Part shown: one piece after another, positions 1-5,155 of the stretch
Position numbering within the stretch: the stretch's first letter is position 1
How the letters are laid out: every line of letters begins with the position of its first letter
Source: an uncultured bacterium
GTDB taxonomy: Bacteria; Cyanobacteriota; Vampirovibrionia; Gastranaerophilales; Gastranaerophilaceae
Direction: 5' to 3'
Assembly: GCA_900554385.1 (NCBI GenBank)
Contig: USHE01000122.1
Coordinates: 1 to 5,155 of the forward strand
DNA length: 5,155 bases
Notes under the pieces: generated by a model
The model's database searches: none
Told to the model about the DNA's origin: nothing
What the model saw: only the letters and a program-made list of their open reading frames with translations
Made by a program: the position numbers and the translations under genes

Positions 1-48
1 TTGACCAGATTTTATAATTACTGTTGATACACCCCTATCCCAAAGCCT
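1..48 (-). pseudogene. kdgK: In-frame continuation of the KDG kinase beyond the TAA
   Basis: Read in the same minus-strand frame immediately after the TAA at 49-51, these 16 codons give RLWDRGVSTVIIKSGQ with no further stop. This fits the PfkB segment that follows the 'ILFMND' strand, where a helix leads into a G-V-x-x-V-I-I-K-x-G strand before the ATP-binding region. The kinase gene therefore runs off the left edge, and its catalytic C-terminal third is outside the window. The interruption is a nonsense change without a frameshift. I cannot tell from this sequence whether it is a real mutation, a recoded codon or a base-call error. Confidence 0.75.
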
Positions 49-687
49 TTATATTTTATTTTCAGCAGAATCAATTACAAAGATTTTAGTGGTATCATAT
101 TTATCATTCATGAACAGAATATCAACATCTGAAATAATACTATTAAAATTTTCCTTTGCATCATCAGGAGTCGTTATCATTGAGGAATAGTTCGGGTCAA
201 AGGCTGTTAGAATATTTTTTTCTTTAGCCATTGAAAAAGCTTTTTTAACCGCCTCTGCTGCTGATAAAGATAGCGACATCGTAGTACCTGTTGAATAAAC
301 GACTTTAGAACTTGATATATATTCATCAGAAATATCGTCAATAGAAAGCTTTGAAGGAGCTATTTTTCTTCTGTAATAAGATAATTCCTTTTCCTGTGAA
401 TTTGGGCGAGCAATAAAATAAAGCCCATTTTGCTCATTTGATAGTTTAACCTGCGAAATATCGAGTCCTTCTGACTGCCAGCTATCCATAAGAAAATCTT
501 TAAATACATCATTACCGACACGGGTAATAAAACCCACACGAGAACCTGCACGCAAGGCAGCTATAGCAGTTGCAAGCGCATCTCCGCCATAGTATTTATG
601 CAAACAATCAGCACAACACAATTTTGTATTACTTGATAACTCAATTAAACTTTCACCAATTGCGATTATATCAAGTTTTTCATCCAT
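49..687 (-). CDS. kdgK: 2-keto-3-deoxygluconate kinase (PfkB family), interrupted and partial
   Basis: PfkB-family sugar kinase, most like 2-keto-3-deoxygluconate kinase (KDG + ATP to KDPG + ADP, cytosolic). Seen in the 212 residues: an N-terminal strand IIAIGESLIEL (7-17), the glycine-rich PfkB signature region GGDALATA (34-41) followed by GFITRVGND (52-60), a YYRRK substrate-loop segment (104-108), FDPNY (163-167) and ILFMND (190-195). The Arg common after DPNY is Ser here. Start ATG at 687-685 is preceded by GAAGGG with a 5-base spacer, and lies one base past the TAG of the aldolase gene, so translation is probably coupled. The family is about 310-340 residues long. This frame stops at TAA 49-51, before the C-terminal signature with the catalytic Asp (DTxGAGD), so the product as written would be inactive. 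The frame continues as PfkB sequence beyond the stop (separate entry), so this is an interrupted gene rather than a short protein. Fructokinase or another PfkB specificity is possible; the aldolase neighbour favours KDG kinase. Confidence 0.85.
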   Translation of the reverse strand: MDEKLDIIAIGESLIELSSNTKLCCADCLHKYYGGDALATAIAALRAGSRVGFITRVGNDVFKDFLMDSWQSEGLDISQVKLSNEQNGLYFIARPNSQEKELSYYRRKIAPSKLSIDDISDEYISSSKVVYSTGTTMSLSLSAAEAVKKAFSMAKEKNILTAFDPNYSSMITTPDDAKENFNSIISDVDILFMNDKYDTTKIFVIDSAENKI

Positions 688-688
688 A

Positions 689-1297
689 CTAACCCTTCAA
701 TTCTTTTAAAATATATTCTGCGCGTTTGGAAATTTCCGCAAATGAGCAGCCTTCATAAAAGTCACTGCCGACCCCAACAGCCATTGCGCCTGCTTTTATG
801 TAAGACGGAACTTCACTAAGCTTTACATTACCTTGAGCAAGGACGTTTAAAAACGGCATTGGTCTTAACAAATCTTCAACATAAAGCGCACCGCCCAGAG
901 CCTTAATAGGGTAAAGCTTAATTAAAGGAACACGAACTTTCCAAGCATCATAAGCTTCGTTTGCGGTTGAAGCCCCTGCAATAAACGGAATTTGTTTATT
1001 TTTTGATAATTTAACCAAATTCATGTGAAAAATTGGCGATGATAAAATCTTTGCCCCAGAGTCTATTGCAGATTCAGCCTGTAAAGTAGTTATAATACCC
1101 CCTGCACAGACAGTTACTTCTTTGGAAATTTCTTCTATTGCAGAATAAATTGTTGGATTTTCCACATTAATTTCCAGAATTTTAATTCCGCCGTCGATAA
1201 GTGCGTGTGCAATATCAACAACCTGTTGCGGGTCTTTTTTCCTGATTATTGGAAATACTTGTTCTTTTGCAAGAAGATTAATTAAATTTTTTGTCAT
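689..1297 (-). CDS. eda: KDPG/KHG aldolase family protein (Eda-like), divergent active site
   Basis: Class I aldolase of the KDPG/KHG family: 2-keto-3-deoxy-6-phosphogluconate to pyruvate and glyceraldehyde-3-phosphate, a cytosolic TIM-barrel enzyme. Its 202 residues match the family length of about 200-213. Landmarks: FPIIRK (15-20), LEINVENP (41-48) with the general-base Glu42, SSP (86-88), PFIAGAST (104-111), and PLIKLYP (124-130) carrying the Schiff-base Lys127, then AVGVGS (173-178) at the phosphate site. Oddities against my recollection of E. coli Eda: Arg49 becomes Glu46, Thr73 becomes Gly67, and the phosphate-loop PTGGI becomes AQGNV (154-158), so substrate or efficiency may differ. 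Start ATG has AAAGGGA at 1310-1304 with 7-base spacing and a promoter directly upstream. It ends in TAG, one base before the kinase gene, forming an eda-kdgK operon for Entner-Doudoroff or hexuronate catabolism. The family is sure; exact substrate is inferred. Confidence 0.9.
   Translation of the reverse strand: MTKNLINLLAKEQVFPIIRKKDPQQVVDIAHALIDGGIKILEINVENPTIYSAIEEISKEVTVCAGGIITTLQAESAIDSGAKILSSPIFHMNLVKLSKNKQIPFIAGASTANEAYDAWKVRVPLIKLYPIKALGGALYVEDLLRPMPFLNVLAQGNVKLSEVPSYIKAGAMAVGVGSDFYEGCSFAEISKRAEYILKELKG
693..698 (-). promoter_or_regulatory. Ribosome binding site for the KDG kinase gene
   Basis: GAAGGG on the minus strand lies 5 bases before the kinase ATG and is embedded in the last codons of the aldolase gene. 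This supports the chosen start and translational coupling of the two genes. Confidence 0.65.
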
Positions 1298-1303
1298 ATT
1301 CTA

Positions 1304-1310
1304 TCCCTTT
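1304..1310 (-). promoter_or_regulatory. Ribosome binding site for the aldolase gene
   Basis: AAAGGGA on the minus strand, 7 bases before the ATG at 1297-1295. It supports this start. It is very close to the predicted transcription start, so the mRNA leader would be only about 15-20 bases. Confidence 0.65.
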
Positions 1311-1320
1311 TTCTAAATTT

Positions 1321-1349
1321 ATTATATCATAAAATTATACAGATGTCCG
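1321..1349 (-). promoter_or_regulatory. Sigma70-type promoter of the aldolase-kinase operon
   Basis: On the minus strand a perfect -10 box TATAAT (1326-1321) is preceded, with a 17-base spacer, by CGGACA (1349-1344), a 4/6 match to TTGACA. Transcription would start near 1314, just ahead of the aldolase ribosome binding site. A second TATAAT lies at 1339-1334 but has no recognisable -35 at normal spacing, so the nearer one is preferred. The upstream palindrome at 1348-1360 touches the -35 box, where a repressor could act. Confidence 0.55.
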
Positions 1350-1360
1350 AAAAATTTTCG
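1348..1360. promoter_or_regulatory. Palindrome CGAAAA-A-TTTTCG, candidate operator
   Basis: A perfect 6-base inverted repeat around one central A, overlapping the -35 box of the aldolase promoter by two bases. A second near-copy lies at 1377-1387, about 28 bases away centre to centre. Position and repetition suggest binding by a dimeric regulator in the divergent control region. The identity of the regulator is unknown, and the AT-rich background makes chance occurrence possible. Confidence 0.35.
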
Positions 1361-1376
1361 ATATAAGGAACATAAG

Positions 1377-1387
1377 CGAAAATTTTG
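1377..1387. promoter_or_regulatory. Second CGAAAATTTTG palindromic box, candidate operator
   Basis: Near-copy of the box at 1348-1360, with AAAATTTT at its core, lacking the central A and the penultimate C of the first copy. Both lie between the divergent aldolase and cyclase genes. The outer base pair C-G is retained. Confidence 0.3.
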
Positions 1388-1395
1388 AAAGACAT

Positions 1396-1444
1396 TCTGG
1401 AAGGAGAACCTCATATAGCACGCTAAAGCTGGGAACAGAGGTGA
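1396..1444 (+). promoter_or_regulatory. Leader of the cyclase-recG operon with two Shine-Dalgarno-like motifs and alternative hairpins
   Basis: AAGGAG at 1401-1406 is a strong ribosome-binding motif with no start codon at normal distance after it. A second, GAGGTGA, lies at 1438-1444. ACCTC at 1408-1412 can pair with GAGGT at 1438-1442, hiding the second motif. Alternatively AGG 1402-1404 can pair with CCT 1409-1411 over an AGAA loop, freeing it. Between them TAG/CTA (1416-1418/1423-1425) and CTG/CAG (1429-1431/1436-1438, GGAA loop) are short possible stems. All stems are short, and I do not recognise a known riboswitch class. No clear plus-strand promoter was found; TATAAG at 1362-1367 is the best -10 candidate but lacks a -35. 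Confidence 0.3.
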
Positions 1445-1471
1445 CACTTAATTAGATTGGGATTGTGTGAT

Positions 1472-3421
1472 ATGAAAATTTTAAAAAAGAAAGCTTTTTT
1501 TATAAAATCATTTTTTTTACATTTATTTTTATCAATAGTTGTAATAGCTTTTTCATGGAGTTTAATTGAACCGAATGCTTATAACTACATGGTAAAGAAT
1601 TTTTCTGCCCAAAAACAGGGCGACAGTGACATTGCACTGATTGTCATAGACGACAAATCAATAGGTTACCACAGATGGCCATGGCCTAGAAAATATTATG
1701 CTCAGATAATGGAATTTCTTAATGAATACTCCAAACCCGCTCTTATTGGATATGATGCAATTATAACAACTCTTGATAAAGACAACCCTGAGTCTGACGA
1801 GTATTTTTTTAGTACATTAACAAAAGTCAAAAATTTGGTTGTAGGATTTGCCCCGCTACAGCAGAAACCGTCTTCAGAAAACGATGTACAGTATAAGGAA
1901 CTTTTTGATAAAAAATTTGGGACAAAAATAAACTTAAATACGCCTGTATACGACTACGGAAGGTATAACAGTTTTTCAACATTTCCCAAAGCTTACTTTG
2001 ATGCCGTTAGCATGACCGGTTCTGTTACAGTTTTCCAAAACGATAGCGGCTACTTAACTTATATGGATCAAATCGTATCTGTTGACGGAAAATATTATCC
2101 ATCATTAGGACTTCGTATGTATATGGCGCTCAATGGAGTTGATAGTATTACAGTCAACGCAACTAATGTTACAGTAGAAAAAACTGGTTTAATTATTCCA
2201 TCAGTAACTACCACAAAGGGAATTCGCAATCACATCCGATATTACAAACTCAATGACAATGCATACACACATAAAAAATATTCGGCAATTGATATTATTA
2301 AATCGCTTGAACAAATAAAAAAAGGTCTAAAACCTACAATAGACCCTGCTGAATTCAATGGTAAAATTGTCTTTGTCGGCGCAAATGCAAAAGCTGCAGC
2401 AATAGCACTTGAAGATGCTCTTGCAACCCCTTTACAGCAAAAGCATCCGGGAGTTGATATTCAGGCAACAAATCTTGATAACCTTATAAACCACGACTTT
2501 ATGCTTCAACCGGGATTTTTGACGGATTTGACAATTCTTCTGATTATAACGCTTTTAACTTTTATTATTATAAGCAAATTTTCATTTTTTGTTTCTCTGG
2601 GGCTGTTAACTCTTGTAGCGACTTTATATATAGTTTTTTCTGTAATCTGCTATAAATATTGTTTTGCAGTGAATGTAGTAACACCACTGGCAATACAACT
2701 TTTAACAACGATTTTCGGATATTCATACAGATTTTTGCTTGAAGGAAAGACAAAAGAAAAAATCAAGCAGGCAATGGGTAAATACCTGTCGCAGGATATT
2801 ATGAAAAATGTTGTACAAAATATTGATGATATAAAACTTGGCGGGAAACGTGCAAATGTGACGGTTTTATTTGCGGATATCAGAGGCTTTACTAGCATGA
2901 GCGAAAAAATGACCGCAGAAGAAGTTTCTGTTATTCTGAACGAATATTTCACGGAAATCGAGCCGATAATAACAAAATACAATGGCGTAATTAATAAATT
3001 TATCGGCGATGCAGTCATGGCAATTTTCGGAGAACCTATCCAGGACATAAATCATCCGCAAAATGCGGTAAAATGTGCTTATGAAATGCTTAAGACAGTT
3101 GAAAGACTGCAAGATAAATGGCTTTTTGAAGGTAAGCCTAAAATTGAAATTGGTATCGGCATTAACACCGGAGAAGCATTTGTCGGAAATATCGGTTCTG
3201 AAAAACGCCTTGAATACACGGTAATTGGTGATACCGTTAACCTTGCAAGCCGCATAGAAAGCTATAACAAAGTTTACAGAACAAACTTTTTAATAAGCAG
3301 CTCAACATATTCTTACGTAAGTACACTTGCTGATGTTATAAAAATCAGTGAGGTTCAAATTCGCGGCAAATCTAAAAAAATGGATATTTACGAAGTTTTA
3401 AGGCTAAGCCGAAATGATTGA
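1472..3421 (+). CDS. CHASE2-domain membrane adenylate cyclase (class III)
   Basis: Makes cAMP from ATP, probably controlled by an extracytoplasmic CHASE2 sensor. From ATG 1472 (649 residues): a basic N-terminus and first membrane helix (about 11-31), a CHASE2 region (about 35-345, with ALIVIDDKSI and RWPWPRKYY near its start and GKIVFVGANA near its end), three membrane helices (about 350-370, 371-393, 397-417), a linker, then the cyclase domain (about 459-620). Catalytic residues present: metal-binding Asp469 (LFADIRGFT) and Asp513 (FIGDAV), adenine-selecting Lys509 paired with Thr583 (YTVIGD), and Asn590 and Arg594 (NLASR). A Lys/Thr pair indicates adenylate rather than guanylate cyclase. 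ATG 1472 starts right before the hydrophobic signal-like segment. An in-frame TTG at 1457, five codons earlier, is the alternative and lies 12 bases behind GAGGTGA. It ends in TGA overlapping recG by 8 bases. The sensed signal is unknown. Confidence 0.9.
   Translation: MKILKKKAFFIKSFFLHLFLSIVVIAFSWSLIEPNAYNYMVKNFSAQKQGDSDIALIVIDDKSIGYHRWPWPRKYYAQIMEFLNEYSKPALIGYDAIITTLDKDNPESDEYFFSTLTKVKNLVVGFAPLQQKPSSENDVQYKELFDKKFGTKINLNTPVYDYGRYNSFSTFPKAYFDAVSMTGSVTVFQNDSGYLTYMDQIVSVDGKYYPSLGLRMYMALNGVDSITVNATNVTVEKTGLIIPSVTTTKGIRNHIRYYKLNDNAYTHKKYSAIDIIKSLEQIKKGLKPTIDPAEFNGKIVFVGANAKAAAIALEDALATPLQQKHPGVDIQATNLDNLINHDFMLQPGFLTDLTILLIITLLTFIIISKFSFFVSLGLLTLVATLYIVFSVICYKYCFAVNVVTPLAIQLLTTIFGYSYRFLLEGKTKEKIKQAMGKYLSQDIMKNVVQNIDDIKLGGKRANVTVLFADIRGFTSMSEKMTAEEVSVILNEYFTEIEPIITKYNGVINKFIGDAVMAIFGEPIQDINHPQNAVKCAYEMLKTVERLQDKWLFEGKPKIEIGIGINTGEAFVGNIGSEKRLEYTVIGDTVNLASRIESYNKVYRTNFLISSSTYSYVSTLADVIKISEVQIRGKSKKMDIYEVLRLSRND
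3400..3403 (+). promoter_or_regulatory. Ribosome binding site for recG
   Basis: AAGG inside the last codons of the cyclase gene, 10 bases before the recG ATG. It is modest in strength, so recG translation probably relies partly on ribosomes terminating at the overlapping cyclase stop (ATGATTGA). Confidence 0.4.
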
Positions 3422-5054
3422 AAATCTCGATAAAATAAAGATAGCCATTGATGTTGAGATAAAACACAGATATATAGATATTCGTGGAAAATCTCAAAGT
3501 TTTTCTTCATTTATAAAAAGTGAAGCAAAAAAAATATATAAGGCGACAGAAAAAAATCCTCGCTGGGCTGTCATAATTGAAACCTTTGAACACTACCCTT
3601 TCGCATCTCTAAACGAGAGAAGACGTTCGATTGAACGTTTAATAAAAGTTATCAAATCGGAAATCCAAACAACAAAAGCACCAGAAACGGAACAGCCGGC
3701 GGATATTCCTAAAAATCCTAATGAAGTGGATGTTATGTATGTAAAGGGAGTAGGTCCTAAAGTCGCATATAAACTGAACAAGCTCGGAATTTATACGGCA
3801 AATGATTTAATGTGTTATTTTCCTAAAAAACACGTGGATTATTCTTCAAGAACACTTATAAAAAACCTTAAAGAAGGTGAAACTACAACTATTTTCGGTT
3901 TTATAAAATCGGTATCGGCATTCAACACAAAAAACAATCTCTCTGTCGTAAAAGTCACAGTTGCAGACGAAAGCGGTAAAATTGAACTTAGTTTTTTTAA
4001 CGCAAAATCAAACAGATTTCTACTTGAGAGAACAAAGGCTCAATTTCCAGTGAATGCAGGCATTATGCTCTCAGGAACTGTAAAAATGAACAATTACAGC
4101 CATAAACTTACAATTGATAAACCAACATACTCGATTATGACCGGAGAATTTTTGGAAGGCAGCACCACAAACCTGCACCTTGCACGAATTGTCCCAATTT
4201 ACACAGTTTGCGAAGATTTAAGCATAAAAACTTTGCGAAAAGCTATCTATAACGCAATTCAGTTATACAAAAATCACATTACAAATATTGTACCTGACGA
4301 AATAAGAGAACGCCTCGGACTTATGGATAAAAAAGAGGCTGTCGAACAAATTCATTTTCCGGAAAGCATGAGTTCTTTGGAACACGCTCGTTTTAGCCTT
4401 ATTTTTGAAGAGCTTTTTCTTGTGCAGCTAAAACTTGTCCGCCTGCGAAACGAAAATAACGAACATTCTGCGATTGCTCTAAAAATAGAGAAAGACGGAC
4501 TTGTGCAACAATTTATTAAAAGTCTTCCATTTGAACTGACAGGAGGACAAAAAAAAGCTGTCAACGAAATTCTTCATGACCTCAATTCAGAACACCCTAT
4601 GGCAAGACTGCTCCAAGGAGATGTCGGCAGTGGAAAAACAGTAGTTGCCTGTATAATGCTTCTTGCAGGGATTGAAAATGGGTATCAGGGCGCACTAATG
4701 GCTCCGACAGAAATCCTTGCTCAACAGCATTACAATAACCTTGTGCAATGGCTTACACCTCTAGGACTCAGCGTTGGACTATTTTTAGGAAGTCAGGGCA
4801 AAAAAATTAGAGAAAAATTTCAAACGGATTTACGCAACGGGCAAACAAATATTGCAGTCGGCACGCACGCACTAATTCAAGATAACATAGAATTTAATAA
4901 TCTCGGTGCAATTGTCGTGGATGAACAGCACAGATTTGGAGTAAAGCAGAGAAACATCCTGAGGAAAAAATCCCAAAACCCGCAAATGCTTACAATGACA
5001 GCAACCCCAATCCCAAGAACTCTTGCAATGACTGTTCATGGGGATTTGGATTAA
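3414..5054 (+). CDS. recG: ATP-dependent DNA helicase RecG, interrupted by an in-frame stop
   Basis: RecG remodels stalled replication forks and branch-migrates Holliday junctions in the cytoplasm. Seen in 546 residues: an N-terminal extension (1-100) with KHRYIDIRGKSQSFSSF, reminiscent of cyanobacterial-type RecG; a helix-hairpin-helix-like YVKGVGPKVAYKLNKLG (109-125); the OB-fold wedge domain (about 148-240); and helicase domain 1 with TGGQ (377-379 is GGQ), Walker A GDVGSGKT (402-409), APTEILAQQH (430-439), DEQH (503-506) and TATPIPRT (529-536). Helicase domain 2 (motifs IV-VI) and the C-terminal TRG region are absent because TAA at 5052-5054 follows GDLD. Full-length proteins are about 680-830 residues. 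Matching RecG sequence continues in frame past the stop (separate entry), so this is an interrupted gene. As written the product could bind DNA but should lack helicase activity. Start ATG overlaps the end of the cyclase gene by 8 bases. Confidence 0.92.
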   Translation: MIENLDKIKIAIDVEIKHRYIDIRGKSQSFSSFIKSEAKKIYKATEKNPRWAVIIETFEHYPFASLNERRRSIERLIKVIKSEIQTTKAPETEQPADIPKNPNEVDVMYVKGVGPKVAYKLNKLGIYTANDLMCYFPKKHVDYSSRTLIKNLKEGETTTIFGFIKSVSAFNTKNNLSVVKVTVADESGKIELSFFNAKSNRFLLERTKAQFPVNAGIMLSGTVKMNNYSHKLTIDKPTYSIMTGEFLEGSTTNLHLARIVPIYTVCEDLSIKTLRKAIYNAIQLYKNHITNIVPDEIRERLGLMDKKEAVEQIHFPESMSSLEHARFSLIFEELFLVQLKLVRLRNENNEHSAIALKIEKDGLVQQFIKSLPFELTGGQKKAVNEILHDLNSEHPMARLLQGDVGSGKTVVACIMLLAGIENGYQGALMAPTEILAQQHYNNLVQWLTPLGLSVGLFLGSQGKKIREKFQTDLRNGQTNIAVGTHALIQDNIEFNNLGAIVVDEQHRFGVKQRNILRKKSQNPQMLTMTATPIPRTLAMTVHGDLD

Positions 5055-5155
5055 ACGGTAATAGACGAACTTCCCAAAGGCAGAAAACCTAATATCACCA
5101 CACTAACAAGATCTCATAAACAAAACTATGATCTTAAAAAAAGAGAAATCGACAC
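5055..5155 (+). pseudogene. recG: In-frame continuation of RecG beyond the TAA
   Basis: Directly after the TAA the same frame reads TVIDELPKGRKPNITT and continues open for 33 codons to the window end. VIDELPxGRKP is the conserved RecG segment that normally follows GDLD and leads into helicase domain 2. The gene therefore runs off the right edge, split by one nonsense codon without frame change. No start codon with a ribosome-binding site is seen here, so separate translation of the downstream half is not supported. Confidence 0.85.

Larger units (their letters stand above)
1298..1471. other. Divergent intergenic region
   Basis: This gap of about 170 bases separates the leftward aldolase-kinase operon from the rightward cyclase-recG operon and is the only substantial non-coding stretch in the window. 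It contains the aldolase promoter, two AT-rich palindromic boxes and the cyclase leader, each listed separately. No convincing tRNA, known riboswitch or CRP-type TGTGA-N6-TCACA site was recognised. Confidence 0.8.

Noticed and set aside
1348..1360. Palindrome as a LexA (SOS) box, given recG nearby
   Set aside because: Known cyanobacterial/Gram-positive LexA boxes need GAAC-N4-GTTC-like arms; this has CGAAAA/TTTTCG, and it is far from recG.
1385..1444. c-di-GMP, glycine or T-box riboswitch in the cyclase leader
   Set aside because: Short stretches such as ACGCTAAAGC look suggestive, but the rest of each consensus and its paired stems are absent.
1459..1485. TGTGA at 1466-1470 as a CRP/cAMP receptor site near the cyclase start
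   Set aside because: The second half-site TCACA is missing at the required spacing, and the position would overlap the start codon.
1480..1501. A-run, AAAGCTTT and T-run resembling a terminator
   Set aside because: The symmetric core has no loop and it lies inside the first codons of the cyclase gene.
1494..1518. T-runs near the 5' end of the cyclase gene as a phase-variable slippage tract
   Set aside because: The runs are only 7 and 8 bases in AT-rich DNA encoding a Phe-rich membrane helix, so the hydrophobic codons explain them.
2568..3112. Minus-strand reading frames opposite the cyclase gene
   Set aside because: They lie antisense to a well-conserved catalytic domain, lack domain features and ribosome-binding sites, and are shadows.

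Overview
The window is AT-rich bacterial DNA, densely coded on both strands, with two divergent gene pairs separated by a short regulatory gap. There are no RNA genes, insertion sequences or CRISPR repeats that I can support. The RecG carries an N-terminal extension of the kind I associate with cyanobacterial-lineage RecG, and it sits behind a CHASE2 adenylate cyclase, a class common in cyanobacteria. Together with the AT-richness and the sugar-acid catabolic pair, this suggests a non-photosynthetic cyanobacterial relative (Melainabacteria/Gastranaerophilales-like gut lineage). That assignment is an inference from gene flavour, not a proof.

Left part, minus strand: a KDPG/KHG-type aldolase gene (689-1297) is followed after one base by a PfkB-family 2-keto-3-deoxygluconate kinase gene (from 687 leftwards). 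They form a two-gene operon for the lower Entner-Doudoroff / hexuronate branch: the kinase makes KDPG and the aldolase splits it to pyruvate and glyceraldehyde-3-phosphate. A sigma70-like promoter (-10 TATAAT at 1321-1326) lies just upstream. The aldolase keeps its Schiff-base Lys and general-base Glu but has changed several other active-site residues. The kinase frame is broken by a TAA at 49-51, yet the same frame continues with convincing PfkB sequence to the window edge.

Middle, 1298-1471: the divergent intergenic region. It holds the aldolase promoter, two AT-rich palindromic CGAAAA/TTTTCG-like boxes, and a leader for the rightward operon with two Shine-Dalgarno-like sequences that can be drawn into alternative small hairpins.

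Right part, plus strand: a membrane CHASE2-adenylate cyclase gene (1472-3421) overlaps by 8 bases a recG gene (from 3414). RecG is likewise interrupted by an in-frame TAA (5052-5054), after which the same frame reads on as typical RecG to the window end.

The most notable feature is the symmetry of the two interruptions. Both are TAA, both split conserved enzymes without a frameshift, and both lie within about 105 bases of a window end, while the 5 kb between is clean. If the window is a whole contig, sequencing or assembly error at low-coverage ends is the simplest explanation. Real pseudogenisation is possible. TAA reassignment is unlikely because intact neighbours stop with TAG and TGA, which implies that both release factors, each of which reads UAA, are present. 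I see no strong evidence for an undescribed multi-gene system here.
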